Positions 49,694 to 59,252 of a stretch of DNA of 64,000 bases are shown piece after piece. The stretch covers positions 1,245,501-1,309,500 of the forward strand of contig NC_009937.1 in the NCBI RefSeq assembly GCF_000010525.1, given 5' to 3'. The notes below the pieces were generated by a model. The model was not told where the DNA came from, ran no database searches, and saw only the letters and a program-made list of their open reading frames with translations. The translations under genes and the position numbers were made by a program. This DNA is from Azorhizobium caulinodans ORS 571. Its GTDB lineage: Bacteria > Pseudomonadota > Alphaproteobacteria > Rhizobiales > Xanthobacteraceae. Every line of letters begins with the position of its first letter. Positions within the stretch are counted from its first letter, which is position 1.

Positions 49694-50095
49694 CGAAGTG
49701 TGCCTCCGACACGATTGCCCCACACGGGGGACCGGGAATGGGTTGGAGAACCGGTCGCCAACCTGCATTCCGGCTTGCTGGCAAGCTATTTTGTAACTGG
49801 AACGATGTCAAACTACAGATGAGCATACTTTGGTATGGGCATCCGCTGCGCTTTCTTGGACGCTGCGAAGTCAATGACGTTTCATTCCGCATCGGAAGCA
49901 AAGAAGATCAGAAGAAATAATGCTAAGGCGAAATGAGCATTTTGCGGTGCATCAATCTTTGATCACGCTGTCGTGTTGTTGACGCCTCTCAATTGCCCGG
50001 CGTAGCTTGCGCGCGTGAACCGTATGGCGGCTCCCGAGGCTCGGGGCAACAGGCACACTTCAGACATCGTCCGAACGGCATCCGCGGGCCCGCCG
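49694..50095. other. AT-richer divergent region between fdoG and the thioredoxin gene
   Basis: The 402 bases are visibly lower in GC than the surroundings, most clearly at 49780-49990. They hold the proposed fdo promoter, an ATCAA-TCT-TTGAT palindrome (49951-49963), and the unassigned start of the thioredoxin gene transcript. A short frame at 49738-49920 has no protein-like content. Confidence 0.5.
49783..49811 (-). promoter_or_regulatory. Candidate sigma-70 promoter of the fdo operon
   Basis: TTGACA (49811-49806) and TAGCTT (49788-49783) are separated by 17 bases, giving a 5' UTR of roughly 80 bases before fdoG. The -35 is perfect; the -10 is poor. Confidence 0.4.
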
Positions 50096-50704
50096 ATGCG
50101 GGACCTCACGCGTCGCACGGTGCTGTGCGCAGGTGTTGCGGGCGTGCTGCTTCCGGCGCTGCCGGTGCCGCTGCGCGCGGCGTCCGAGCCCCCCGGGCAG
50201 GCCATCCTTGAGCGCACCGCAGCGGAGACGCTGCCGTCCTTCACCTTGCCGGAGCTCGGCGGTCGCGACGTGGCGCTGTCCGCGCAGGCCGGACGCGTGG
50301 TGCTGGTGCATTTTTTCGCCACCTGGTGCGAGCCCTGCCGGGAGGAACTGCCGGCCCTGTCGCGGCTCGCCACGGACCATCCACAGGACGTGACTATCCT
50401 TGCCGTGGATGTGGGCGAGGTGGATCTGCGCGTGCGCCGCTTCTTCGAAGGGCTGCCGGTGCCGTTCACGGTTGCCCTCGACCGCGACCGGGCGGTGACG
50501 CGGCAGTGGGGCATCTCGGCTTTGCCGTCCACCGTCATTCTCGATCGTGCGCTCCGCCCCCGTTGGCGGGCGGCTGGCGATGTGGCATGGGACGCCCCCG
50601 CCGCGCGCGCCGTCATCGCCGAGCTTCTCTCTTCATCCTCAAACCCTGTCCCCGGCGCCGCCGCGCCGGAGCCTTCCCCGTCTTCCGGAGGACTGACCCA
50701 ATGA
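50096..50704 (+). CDS. Exported TlpA/ResA-like thioredoxin
   Basis: A twin-Arg-like signal (LTRRTVLCAGVAGVLLPALP) precedes a thioredoxin fold with the redox motif ATWCEPCREELPALS and the cis-Pro ALPSTVIL. It would reduce or oxidise thiols in the periplasm. The ATG at 50096 gives the best signal peptide, but no clear ribosome-binding site supports it; in-frame starts at 50015 and 50024 remain possible. It overlaps the transglutaminase gene by 4 bases. Nearness to fdo and selD suggests, without proof, a link with respiratory enzyme maturation. Confidence 0.8.
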   Translation: MRDLTRRTVLCAGVAGVLLPALPVPLRAASEPPGQAILERTAAETLPSFTLPELGGRDVALSAQAGRVVLVHFFATWCEPCREELPALSRLATDHPQDVTILAVDVGEVDLRVRRFFEGLPVPFTVALDRDRAVTRQWGISALPSTVILDRALRPRWRAAGDVAWDAPAARAVIAELLSSSSNPVPGAAAPEPSPSSGGLTQ

Positions 50705-51804
50705 TCTCCCGCCGCACGTTCCTCGCATCCGGCGCCGCCGCTGCCGTGGCCCTGCCGAGCCTTGCCCGCGCGCAGGGCGCCGCCGCGCCGGCCTTCGCGC
50801 CGAAGGCCGGCGACTGGCGCACCTTCCAGGTGGTGACCCGCCTCGAAGTGCAGGCGGCGGGCGGGGCCTCGCAGGCCTGGGTGCCGCTGCCGGTCTTCGC
50901 TGCGCAGGACTGGTTCAAGCCGCTCGGCAACACCTGGACCACCAATGGCGCCACCGTCGAGGCGGTGAAGGATGCGCAGGGCGCCGAAATGCTCCATGTG
51001 CGCTGGAATGCCGGCGAGCAGCCGCCGGTGGTGGAAGTGACCAGCCGCTTTTCCACCCGCGACCGCTCCGTGGACCTGTCGAAGCCCGGCTCCGCCGCGC
51101 CGCTCTCTGCCGAGGAGCGCGCGAAATACATCGCCGCCACCGACCTTATCCCAACCACGGGCATCGTGAAGACGACGGCCGACAAGATCACCGCCGGCAA
51201 GGACGGCGATCTCGCCAAGGCGCGCGCCATCTATGAATGGGTGGTGGAGAACACCTTCCGCAACGCCGCCACCCGCGGCTGCGGCACGGGGGATGTCGCC
51301 TCCATGCTGGAGAGCGGCACGCTGGGCGGCAAGTGCGCCGATCTCAACGCGCTGTTCGTCGGCCTGCTGCGCGCCTCCGACATTCCCGCCCGCGACATCT
51401 ATGGCGTGCGCGTTGCCCCGTCGAAGTTCGGCTACAAGAGCCTCGGCGCCAATTCCGACATCATCACCAAGGCCCAGCACTGCCGCGCCGAAGTGTTCCT
51501 TTCCGGTTATGGCTGGGTGCCGGCCGACCCGGCGGACGTGCGCAAGGTGGTTCTCGAAGAGCCGCCGGGCAAGCTGGAGATCAACGACGCCAAGGTGGTC
51601 GCCGCCCGCGCCGCGCTGTTCGGCAGCTGGGAAGGCAACTGGATGGCCTACAACACCGCCCACGACGTGGTGCTGCCCGGCGCCACCGGCGGCAAGGTGG
51701 CCTTCCTCATGTATCCGCAGGCGGAGACGGTCGCGGGCCGTCTGGATTGCCTCGATCCGGATACGTTCAAGTACACCCTGCGATCGGCTGAAATCTCGGC
51801 CTGA
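50701..51804 (+). CDS. Secreted transglutaminase-like cysteine protease
   Basis: A signal peptide (MISRRTFLASGAAAAVALPS, also Tat-like) is followed by a transglutaminase core: GTLGGKCADLNALFVGLLR with the catalytic Cys, TKAQHCRAEVFLSGYGWVP with the catalytic His, and the Asp in PADPADVR. Such bacterial proteins are usually peptidases rather than cross-linkers. It is translationally coupled to the thioredoxin gene (ATGA overlap). The 367-residue length fits the family. Confidence 0.82.
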   Translation: MISRRTFLASGAAAAVALPSLARAQGAAAPAFAPKAGDWRTFQVVTRLEVQAAGGASQAWVPLPVFAAQDWFKPLGNTWTTNGATVEAVKDAQGAEMLHVRWNAGEQPPVVEVTSRFSTRDRSVDLSKPGSAAPLSAEERAKYIAATDLIPTTGIVKTTADKITAGKDGDLAKARAIYEWVVENTFRNAATRGCGTGDVASMLESGTLGGKCADLNALFVGLLRASDIPARDIYGVRVAPSKFGYKSLGANSDIITKAQHCRAEVFLSGYGWVPADPADVRKVVLEEPPGKLEINDAKVVAARAALFGSWEGNWMAYNTAHDVVLPGATGGKVAFLMYPQAETVAGRLDCLDPDTFKYTLRSAEISA

Positions 51805-51833
51805 GGGGGACTGGGGCGTTTCGCGAGCCGAAT

Positions 51834-51995
51834 GCCCCCTCCCTAGCCCTCCCCCGCGAGCGGGAGAGGGGACGGAGCCCGACTGAGAGTGGTGCTGATC
51901 CTGATCGCCAATGGGTCAAAATCCCTCTCCCCCAAACCGGCCTGCGCGACAGGCTCCCTCTCCCGCTTGCGGGGGAGGGGAGGGGTGGGGAGGGG
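51834..51995. repeat. Second copy of the C/G-rich interspersed inverted repeat
   Basis: Arms GCCCCCTCCCTAGCCCTCCC (from 51834) and GCGGGGGAGGGG...AGGGG (to 51995) are inverted, each with an internal CTCCC-GC...GC-GGGAG hairpin. Related to the copies at 20049-20284. It occupies most of the gap between the transglutaminase gene and selD. Confidence 0.7.
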
Positions 51996-52077
51996 ACAGA
52001 ACGCGCCCTTCGTTTCTCGCCTGCCGCGCCCATATCAAGTGGCAGCTCATCCGCTTTCCCGTTCAACGGAATGTCCC

Positions 52078-53136
52078 ATGTCCCAGCCTGTGACCGAACA
52101 GCCCTTCCGCCTCACCAGCCTCGCCCACGGCGGCGGCTGCGGGTGCAAGCTCGCGCCTTCCGTGCTGCAGGAACTGCTGGCCGGCGCGCCGGCGGCGCAG
52201 CCCTATGCGCAGCTTCTGGTGGGGATGGAGACGGGCGACGACGCGGCGGTCTGGGATCTCGATGGCGAGACCTGCATCGTCGCCACCACGGACTTCTTCA
52301 TGCCGGTGGTGGATGATCCGGACCATTTCGGCCGCATCGCCGCCACCAACGCCATCTCCGATGTCTACGCCATGGGCGGCACGCCCATCATGGCGCTCGC
52401 CATCCTCGGCATGCCGCTCGGCAAGGTGGACACGGGCATCGTGCGTAAGATCCTCGAAGGGGGCAGCGCTGCCTGCGCCGCAGCCGGCATTCCGGTGGCG
52501 GGCGGGCACTCCATCGACAGCGTGGAGCCCATCTATGGGCTCGCGGTCATCGGCACGGTGCGCAAGGCGCTGGTCCGGCGCAATGCGGATGCCAGGCCCG
52601 GCGACGCGCTGATCCTCACCAAGGCTGTGGGCGTCGGCGTCTATTCGGCGGCCTTCAAGAAGGAGGCGCTGTCCTCCGACGCGTATGACGAGATGATCGC
52701 CTCCACCACCCTGCTCAACAAGGTGGGCAGCGCGCTCGCCAAGGACAGCGCCGTTCATGCCATGACCGACGTCACCGGCTTCGGCGTCATTGGCCATGCG
52801 CTGGAGGTGGCGCGCGGCTCGAAGCTCGCCGTCACCATCGAGGCCGACCGCGTGCCGCTCATGGCCCATGCGGAAGCCCTCGTGCGGCAGGGTTTCGTGA
52901 CCGGTGCCTCGATCCGCAACTGGGCGAGCTACGGCGCAGAGGCGCGCCTGCCGGCCGATTTTCCCGAATGGCGCCGCCATCTCCTCACCGATCCGCAGAC
53001 CTCTGGCGGTCTCCTCGTCTCCTGCGCGCCGGAAGAGGCGGACCGGCTGGTGGAGGAGATCCAGGCGGCCGGATATCCGAACGCCCGCCGCATCGGCGCC
53101 GTGACTGAGGGGGCGGTGGGGCTCACGGTCGCCTGA
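52078..53136 (+). CDS. selD: Selenide, water dikinase (selenophosphate synthetase)
   Basis: The catalytic loop reads [11 protein letters not shown] with Cys21 and Lys24, matching Cys17 and Lys20 of E. coli SelD (cysteine, not selenocysteine, at the active site). Further motifs: [55 protein letters not shown] and [11 protein letters not shown]. It makes selenophosphate for SelA (and SelU if present). The ATG at 52078 is in the conserved frame; a nearby ATG at 52071 is out of frame. It lies outside the fdo-sel operon on the other strand. Confidence 0.95.
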   Translation: MSQPVTEQPFRLTSLAHGGGCGCKLAPSVLQELLAGAPAAQPYAQLLVGMETGDDAAVWDLDGETCIVATTDFFMPVVDDPDHFGRIAATNAISDVYAMGGTPIMALAILGMPLGKVDTGIVRKILEGGSAACAAAGIPVAGGHSIDSVEPIYGLAVIGTVRKALVRRNADARPGDALILTKAVGVGVYSAAFKKEALSSDAYDEMIASTTLLNKVGSALAKDSAVHAMTDVTGFGVIGHALEVARGSKLAVTIEADRVPLMAHAEALVRQGFVTGASIRNWASYGAEARLPADFPEWRRHLLTDPQTSGGLLVSCAPEEADRLVEEIQAAGYPNARRIGAVTEGAVGLTVA

Positions 53137-53226
53137 CGCGGCAGAGTGTACCGGGGGGCGTACCGGCGTAGGCGGGAACGGCCAGCGCTGCAGTGACGTT
53201 ACTTCAGCAATGGAGGACGTCATCCC

Positions 53227-53592
53227 ATGACCCGAGCGACTTTTCAGACTTCCAGACCGGCCCTGCTGGCGGGCGCGCTGCTGATCGGCCTCTGGCTCAG
53301 TGGCCCCGTGCCGGGCCTCTCCGGGCAGGCTTTTGCGGCGGAGACCACGAAGACGGGTGGGGCCGGCTGTGAGGCGGACACCTCCGGCCACGCTGCCACC
53401 CCGCCCTCGCAGGGTGCCTCGTCCGGCACGGCGGCGGGCAATGTGGGCAGCACCGGCTGGACCAACGGCATGGGCGGAACCCATATCGGCACCTCCAACC
53501 ATGCGCCGACGCCCGGCTCACCGCAGTCCCAGCCCGAGACCGTTACCGGCGCCAATCCCGGCTCTCCCGACCAGCCGAACAAGCCCTGCTAG
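53227..53592 (+). CDS. Small secreted Thr/Gly/Pro-rich protein (121 aa)
   Basis: A signal peptide (LLAGALLIGLWLSGPVPGLS, cleaved near FAAE) is followed by low-complexity sequence (SQGASSGTAAGNVGSTGWTN, HAPTPGSPQSQPETVTGANP) with a terminal Cys. No family recognised. AGGA lies upstream of the ATG. A 9-bp hairpin with one mismatch (53591-53613) overlaps the stop and may end transcription. It could be a periplasmic spacer or stress protein. Confidence 0.6.
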   Translation: MTRATFQTSRPALLAGALLIGLWLSGPVPGLSGQAFAAETTKTGGAGCEADTSGHAATPPSQGASSGTAAGNVGSTGWTNGMGGTHIGTSNHAPTPGSPQSQPETVTGANPGSPDQPNKPC

Positions 53593-53656
53593 AGCCTGAC
53601 TGGATCAGACTCTCAAGCCGAGATCGGGAGCGCTCTCTGAGCCGTGTCTTCTGTAC

Positions 53657-55228
53657 TCACGGGCGGTCCGCATCGCTCTCCGAACTCAGCTGCCGGTCGA
53701 TGTCGTGGAGGGCGGCATCGGCCCCTTCCGAGACATCCACGACCGTCCAGTCCATGGGGCCGAGGTCGTAATCGGCCTGCTTCATGACCACCTCAGGCGT
53801 CGCGTCAGAGGCGTCGTTCTTGCGGCGGGCGACACGGGCCTGCAGCAGGTCGAGCGGCGCCGTCAGCCACAGCCCCACAAAGCGCACGGCGTTCCTGTCC
53901 GCTACCGCACGGATGGCAGCGCGCTCATCCGGGCGTGCATGGACGGCATCCGCCACCGCCGCCTGTCCCGCCTTCAGCGCGAGATCGATCCGTTGCCGCA
54001 CCCGCTCATATACCTGCGCCGTCTGCTCGGGGGAATAGCCTGTTGCCGGCAGCCGCTCCGTCTCCGCCACCCCATTGAGGCTCTTGCGCTCCACATCGCT
54101 CCGCAGGACGACAGCGCCCGGCGCGCGCCCCAGCCTCGGTGCCGCCCGCGCCGCCAGCCGGCTTTTCCCCGTGCCCGACAGGCCGCCCACCGCCAGCAGC
54201 ACCGGCGGTGATGGGGCAAGGAAGTCGAGCGCGGCCGTGAAATAGGCGCGCACCTCCTGCTCCGCCTTCGCGCGTGCTTCGCCGGTGAGCCGCGCCAGCG
54301 CCGCCATGCCCACCTTCGCGCGGATGGCGGCCCGCAGGCTCAAGAACAGCGGCAGGGCTTTGAGCGCCTCATAGTGCCGCGCCTCGTCCTGTGCCCACAG
54401 ATAGCGGTTGAGTACGCCATTGGCTTCGAGGCGCAGTCCGCGCTGCCACAGGTCCATGATGAGGAAGGCGAGATCGTAGAGCACGTCGCAGGTGGCGAGC
54501 TCCGGATTGAACTCGATGGCGTCGAACAGCACCGGTTGGCCGTCGATGAGGGCGATGTTGCGCAGGTGCAGATCGCCATGGCAGCGCCGGACATCGCCGC
54601 CGTCTGCCCGCGCCCGCATCAATTCGGTGCAGGCGGCCAGCGCTGCCGCCGTCGCGGTGTCGAGCGCCTGTACCTGCGGGGGGGCGAACAGCTCCGGCGC
54701 GGCGCGGAAGCTTGCGGCATTGTCCGAGGCCACATCGGCCAGCGCCGCCACGGCGTCGAAGCTTGGCGGGCAGAGGGGCGCACGCCGGTGGGCGTCGGCG
54801 ATGGCGCGGGCAAGGGCGGAGAGCACCTCCCGTGGAAGCCCCTCCCGTGTGGCCACGCGGTCGAGCGTCTGGCCCTCGTCGAAGCGGCGCATGTGCACCA
54901 CCCACTCAACGGGCGTGCCGGCGCCGCCGAGCGTCAGTCGGCCGTCCTGCTCGGTGACCGGCAGGGCGGAAAGGTAGAGATCGGGCGCATTGGGGCGGTT
55001 GATGGCGATCTCGCCGGTGCAGGCCTCCCGCCTCTTGTCGAGGGTGGAGAAGTCCATGAACGGGAAGGCGACCGCCCGCTTCACCTTGTAGGCATCGGGG
55101 CCGACCAGAAAGACAGCCGCCCCGTGAGTGTCGATGCGGGTCACGGGTGCGGTGCCCCCATGGCTGGCGGGATCGGCCAGAAAGGCGAAGACGGCGCTCT
55201 GGTCCGCCACCACATGATCGTCGGTCAT
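53657..55228 (-). CDS. Aminoglycoside-phosphotransferase-like / P-loop kinase fusion (523 aa)
   Basis: Residues 1-330 resemble the COG2187 family (AYKVKRAVAFPFMDFSTLDK, RRCHGDLHLRNIALIDGQPV, DAIEFNPELATCDVLYDLAF, the last matching the HGDLH and D-x-x-x-x-N kinase motifs). Residues about 345-523 are a P-loop nucleoside-kinase-like domain (GGLSGTGKSRLA Walker A). The two domains occur together in many proteobacteria; the substrate is unknown. It is divergent in genomic sense from nothing obvious; the sensor kinase gene follows upstream on the same strand. Confidence 0.8.
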   Translation of the reverse strand: MTDDHVVADQSAVFAFLADPASHGGTAPVTRIDTHGAAVFLVGPDAYKVKRAVAFPFMDFSTLDKRREACTGEIAINRPNAPDLYLSALPVTEQDGRLTLGGAGTPVEWVVHMRRFDEGQTLDRVATREGLPREVLSALARAIADAHRRAPLCPPSFDAVAALADVASDNAASFRAAPELFAPPQVQALDTATAAALAACTELMRARADGGDVRRCHGDLHLRNIALIDGQPVLFDAIEFNPELATCDVLYDLAFLIMDLWQRGLRLEANGVLNRYLWAQDEARHYEALKALPLFLSLRAAIRAKVGMAALARLTGEARAKAEQEVRAYFTAALDFLAPSPPVLLAVGGLSGTGKSRLAARAAPRLGRAPGAVVLRSDVERKSLNGVAETERLPATGYSPEQTAQVYERVRQRIDLALKAGQAAVADAVHARPDERAAIRAVADRNAVRFVGLWLTAPLDLLQARVARRKNDASDATPEVVMKQADYDLGPMDWTVVDVSEGADAALHDIDRQLSSESDADRP

Positions 55229-55337
55229 GGCGCCTCGCTCTCCGCTTCGCGCCGCATGGGCGCTTCAGGCGCCATCTTGATCCGGATGGGACGTGCCGTC
55301 AGGCCCCCGTGGGGTCGCTGCGTCGATCCGCCGAGGG

Positions 55338-57455
55338 TCAGGCCCGCAGGCTCATGTCCTGCGGCGCCGGGAGAGACTGACTGTCCTGCATAGACGGGAG
55401 GCGGATGGTGAAGACCGCGCCCTCGAAGGCGTTCTCGACGCTCAGGGTGCCGCCATGGTCGCGGATGATGCCGAAGCTCACCGAAAGGCCGAGGCCGGTG
55501 CCCTGTCCCGGAGGCTTGGTGGTGAAGAAGGGCTGGAACACCTTGTCGATGACATTCTCGGGAATACCGCCGGCATTGTCCTTCACCCGGATGAGCACCT
55601 GCGGCGCCCGGTTTTCATCCTGGGCCTGCGAAACCTCGATGGTGATGGCGCCGAGATATTCCACACCGACCGAACGGCGGCGGTCGCGGATGGCGTCCCG
55701 GGCGTTCTGGAGGAGGTTGATGACCACCTGTTCGAGCTGGTCCTGCCGGCAGAGCACCCGCAAGCCGTCGCTGCCGCCGGAGACGGCAACCGACACGTTC
55801 TCCAGCCGCAACTGGGCGCCCACCACCTGAAGGGCGCCGTCCACGGCCTCCATCGGGTCGCTCGGCTCGAGCCGCATGCCGCTCTTGCGGCCGAAGATGC
55901 GCATGTGGTCGATGATGCGGCTCATGCGCACCGTCTGCTGGATGATGCGCTTGAGCTTGGCCTCCATATGCTCGACCGGCATGCCCTTCTGGAGGCCGGT
56001 GAGCGCATTGGTGGCCGCCAGCCGGATGACCCCGAGCGGCTGGTTGATCTCGTGCGCGAGCCCGGTCGCCACCTCGCCGAGCGATGCGAGCTTGGACATC
56101 TGGTAGAGGTTGTTCTCCTCGATGCGCTTGGAGGTCTGGTCCACGGCGAATACCACGAGGTCGCGCTTGCTGCCGTCGCCGTCTCCCATCTGGTCGATCT
56201 CTTCCAGCGGCGCGATCATCATCTGCACCTCGAATTCCTCGCCCTCCTTGGCGAAATATTCGACGCTGACCTGCGGGCCGGTGAGGGAGCGGGCGATGGA
56301 GCGGAAGCGGGGGCTCGCCACATAGTCGTGGATCAGCGCCGGCAGGACGCTGCCCGACGTGTCGCCCACCTGCCGGCTGCCCTGGTCCGTGACATGGACG
56401 ACGCAGACGCCGGGCACGCCGGCCATCGCCTCCAGGAAGTGCACCTCGCGCTGCCGGGCGCCTTCGCGCAGGGCGCTGGCGCGCACCCGCTGCTGTAGCC
56501 GATGGTAGGCCATGGCCACCACGCCGAGCACGAAAAGTACCGCACCGAGGCAGGCCGCGGTGATCCATACGGTGATGCGGAAATCATAGCTCAGGCCGCG
56601 GATATAGGCCTTGTCGTAGGCCACCAGCATGACGATGGGATAGCGGTCGGAACGGACGTAATAACCCACGCGGTCGATGCCATCGACGCCGCTGACCTGG
56701 TCATAGGGCACTTCCTGCGCGCGCAGGATGCGGGTGAAGGCGGGACTGTTGCGGACGTCCTCGCCGAAGCTGACCGTCGCGGCCGCGCGTGCCCGCACGA
56801 CGCCATCGGTGCCGATCAGCGAGATGAGCGAGTTCGGGTCGATGCGCAGCCGGCTGTAGAAGCTGATGAAGTCGAAGATGTTGTAGGAGGCGATCACCAC
56901 GCCGCGGAACTGGCCCGCATGGTCATACCAGGCGCGGGAAAATTGGATGGTCCAGCGCTTGGAAACGCGGCCGAGCACAGGCTTGCTGATGAACAGCCCG
57001 GAATGCGGATTGGGGCCCATATGGACCCGGATGTGCTCGCGATCGGACAGGTCCACCCGCTCACCCACCGGCGGGGACAGATTGCTGGCGATCATCATGC
57101 CGGTGGTATCGGCCACCGCCAGTTGGACAATGGACGGGGGAATGCTCAGCCCGCGCAGGAAGTCATAGACTTCGGTGGGCGTGTTGCTGCCGTCGATGGC
57201 ATTGGCGATGTTGAGAAGCAGTGCGTCGATGGGCTCTACGGTCTGCTCGAAATTGTGCAGGAGAATATAGGCCGTCTTCTGCGCATTCAGCTCGGCTTCT
57301 TCGATCTCGGAGCGCAGGTTCAGCTCGACGAGAACAGCGGCCGTGCCGCCCACCAGTGCCGCGATCAGGAGGAAGATCACGAACAGATTGATGGCGAGTT
57401 GATAGGAACCGTCGAATATCTCGCTGATCGCTCTCCGGGTGGCGGCCAGCCGCAT
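55338..57455 (-). CDS. dCache/PAS sensor histidine kinase (NtrB/DctB-like)
   Basis: The 705-residue protein has a TM helix near residue 20-42 (INLFVIFLLIAALVGGTAAV), an extracytoplasmic dCache-like domain, a second TM (VWITAACLGAVLFVLGVVAM) and a PAS-like linker. Its kinase domain has H-box GLAHEINQPLGVIRLAATNA, N-box VVINLLQNARDAI, and G-boxes DNAGGIPENVI and GTGLGLSVSFGIIRDHGG. The HEINQPL box is typical of DctB/NtrB kinases. The start at 57455 is 2 bases after the regulator stop, so the pair is co-transcribed. Confidence 0.86.
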   Translation of the reverse strand: MRLAATRRAISEIFDGSYQLAINLFVIFLLIAALVGGTAAVLVELNLRSEIEEAELNAQKTAYILLHNFEQTVEPIDALLLNIANAIDGSNTPTEVYDFLRGLSIPPSIVQLAVADTTGMMIASNLSPPVGERVDLSDREHIRVHMGPNPHSGLFISKPVLGRVSKRWTIQFSRAWYDHAGQFRGVVIASYNIFDFISFYSRLRIDPNSLISLIGTDGVVRARAAATVSFGEDVRNSPAFTRILRAQEVPYDQVSGVDGIDRVGYYVRSDRYPIVMLVAYDKAYIRGLSYDFRITVWITAACLGAVLFVLGVVAMAYHRLQQRVRASALREGARQREVHFLEAMAGVPGVCVVHVTDQGSRQVGDTSGSVLPALIHDYVASPRFRSIARSLTGPQVSVEYFAKEGEEFEVQMMIAPLEEIDQMGDGDGSKRDLVVFAVDQTSKRIEENNLYQMSKLASLGEVATGLAHEINQPLGVIRLAATNALTGLQKGMPVEHMEAKLKRIIQQTVRMSRIIDHMRIFGRKSGMRLEPSDPMEAVDGALQVVGAQLRLENVSVAVSGGSDGLRVLCRQDQLEQVVINLLQNARDAIRDRRRSVGVEYLGAITIEVSQAQDENRAPQVLIRVKDNAGGIPENVIDKVFQPFFTTKPPGQGTGLGLSVSFGIIRDHGGTLSVENAFEGAVFTIRLPSMQDSQSLPAPQDMSLRA

Positions 57456-57457
57456 GA

Positions 57458-57847
57458 TTACACCGGCAAGGCTTTGAGGGCGCGCTGTAGGGCATCCATG
57501 GACAGCGGTTTCGTCAGGCAATCGATCACGCCGGCGGCTTTCGCGCGCTCGATGTCCGCCTTGGCGGCATGGCCCGTGACCACGATGAACTGGAGGTCGC
57601 GATCGGAGAATTCCTGGCGCGCCGCTTCCATCAGCGCGATGCCGTCCATGTCGGGCATGCGGATATCGGTGACCACGAGGCGGATGTCCGGGCAGCGGCG
57701 CAGGGTCTGGACCGCGTCGATGCCGTTGGATGCGGAAATGGCGGAGACACCCTCGAACGCAAGCGCCTCGAGGATCTCGTCGAGATATTCCGGCTCGTCG
57801 TCAACGATGAGAAGCGGGCTCGTTTCGATCACACGGGCGCCCCCCAT
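57458..57847 (-). CDS. Single-domain response regulator (CheY-like)
   Basis: A receiver with acidic pocket LLIVDDEPEYLDEILEALAF, phospho-acceptor Asp in LVVTDIRMPDMDG, Thr in VVTGHA and Lys in CLTKPLSMDAL. No output domain is present, so it may hand phosphate on or bind partners. The frame is open to 58024; the ATG at 57847 is taken because the receiver begins just after it, but no strong ribosome-binding site decides the start. It directly precedes the kinase gene on the same strand. Confidence 0.8.
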   Translation of the reverse strand: MGGARVIETSPLLIVDDEPEYLDEILEALAFEGVSAISASNGIDAVQTLRRCPDIRLVVTDIRMPDMDGIALMEAARQEFSDRDLQFIVVTGHAAKADIERAKAAGVIDCLTKPLSMDALQRALKALPV

Positions 57848-58110
57848 GAACGGCGAGGCGTGAGGCCGGGTTGGCATCATGCCCATCAAATCGCAGGTCG
57901 CCAAAGAGAGATCCATCGTTTCTGCACATACGGATTCAGTACCCGGTTCCGGGCAGAATCGTTGGTTCGCATGCATCCGAGAGGACCGGCTTGGACCCCG
58001 ATCGTCAAGGATAGATACCTCCATTACGGAAGCATCGCCGGAGATGGTTTTTGTGTATCAGCGCGCGTGATTTTGGGGAATGCAGCCAGGGCGGGAGGTA
58101 TGTCTCTAGG

Positions 58111-58638
58111 TCAGTTTCCCGCCGCTTCCGCAGCGGTTTCCGTAGCGTCCAGAGTAACTTCCGACACGGTGTGACCGGTTGCCGCAAGGAAATGGCGGAG
58201 ATCCTGCGCGCTGAGCGAGGTGGTCTTGTCGTTGGTGAGGGGGTGGCAATTGATGCGCTCGGCGTCGAGGAGGCCGGCTTCCACGAAGACCCGTACCTGG
58301 CAGGCTTTATCGTTGATAAGGGCGAGGAGCGAGACCGAGCCCGGCCTGACGCCCAGGTGCTCGTAGAGCGCCTCGGGGGAGGCGAAGGACAGTCCGCTGC
58401 GGGCGCCGATCTTTCCCCGCAGGCCCTTCAGGTCCACCGCCGTGTTCTCTTCCAAAGTGACGAGGAAGTAGGTCTTTTTGCCGTCACGCAGGAACAGGTT
58501 TTTCGTGTTCGTTCCGGGGATTTCCCCGCGCAGCGCCTGGGATTCCGCCACCGTGAACACCGGCGGGTGTTCATAGGTGCGGGCCTCGATACCGTTCTCG
58601 GAGAGAAAGCGCAGCAGGTCGTCCGGAGTGAGGGGCAT
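58111..58638 (-). CDS. Prolyl-tRNA editing deacylase (YbaK/ProX family)
   Basis: The 175-residue protein has the YbaK/PrdX motifs: TYEHPPVFTVAESQAL, GTNTKNLFLRDGKKTYFLVT, LKGLRGKIGARSGLSFASPE (the catalytic-Lys region) and LTNDKTTSLSAQDLRHFLAA. It hydrolyses mischarged Ala-tRNA(Pro) (or Cys-tRNA) in trans. It follows soxG by 47 bases on the same strand. Confidence 0.88.
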   Translation of the reverse strand: MPLTPDDLLRFLSENGIEARTYEHPPVFTVAESQALRGEIPGTNTKNLFLRDGKKTYFLVTLEENTAVDLKGLRGKIGARSGLSFASPEALYEHLGVRPGSVSLLALINDKACQVRVFVEAGLLDAERINCHPLTNDKTTSLSAQDLRHFLAATGHTVSEVTLDATETAAEAAGN

Positions 58639-58685
58639 GATGTAACCGGCAAAGGAGGCGGGCCCGGAGGCTCCGCCGGAGGGGA

Positions 58686-59252
58686 TCAGGCGAATTCACG
58701 CGCGGCGTCGTTAAGGAAGCCTTGCACATAGGGGCCGAAGGATCGCCAGCACTCCACCCGGTAGGCCAGAGCCTCGGATGGACGCACCAGCACCACTTCC
58801 GCCTTGCCCAGCAGCGTACGGGTGGCGCTGCCGGCGGGAAAGGCGCCGTCCGCGAGATCGAGCGGGATGCCGGCGTTCAGCACCTCCCGCGCATGGGGAC
58901 CGGCGACCTCCAGGGCGACGTTGCGGTGACTCACCTCGACCAGAGCGTAGGTCCGGCCGGCGAGATCGGTTTCCAGCGCCAGCAACAGCCGCCCGGCATC
59001 CGCATCCGGGGCGATGAGGAGCCACTCGTCCGGGCCAAGGCGGCAGGCCAGATGCCCGCCCGTGGCGCGCACGCTGTTGATGCCGGCGGAGAGATCGAAG
59101 CCCCCGGCAGATCCCAGCGCTGCGGATTCCCCGCCATAGATGCGCAGCACGAAACGCAAAGCGGGCGGCAGGGCCTCCACCCGGATGCCCGCGCTGGTCG
59201 GGCCGAGGCCGAGGACGCTCGTGCGTCGGGCGGAAAGGGCGGTCTCAAGCAT
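58686..59252 (-). CDS. soxG: Sarcosine oxidase gamma subunit
   Basis: The 188-residue protein shows SoxG features: VLRIYGGESAALGSAGGFDL, LGPDEWLLIAPDADAGRLL, LVEVSHRNVALEVAGPHARE and VECWRSFGPYVQGFLNDAAR. It is the small subunit that completes the tetrahydrofolate-dependent heterotetrameric sarcosine oxidase. It overlaps the soxA stop by 8 bases. Last gene of the soxBDAG operon. Confidence 0.9.
   Translation of the reverse strand: MLETALSARRTSVLGLGPTSAGIRVEALPPALRFVLRIYGGESAALGSAGGFDLSAGINSVRATGGHLACRLGPDEWLLIAPDADAGRLLLALETDLAGRTYALVEVSHRNVALEVAGPHAREVLNAGIPLDLADGAFPAGSATRTLLGKAEVVLVRPSEALAYRVECWRSFGPYVQGFLNDAAREFA

Noticed and set aside
49951-49963. FNR-type box ATCAA-TCT-TTGAT upstream of fdo
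   Set aside because: Half-sites are everted relative to the FNR consensus (TTGAT-N4-ATCAA) and the spacing is wrong.
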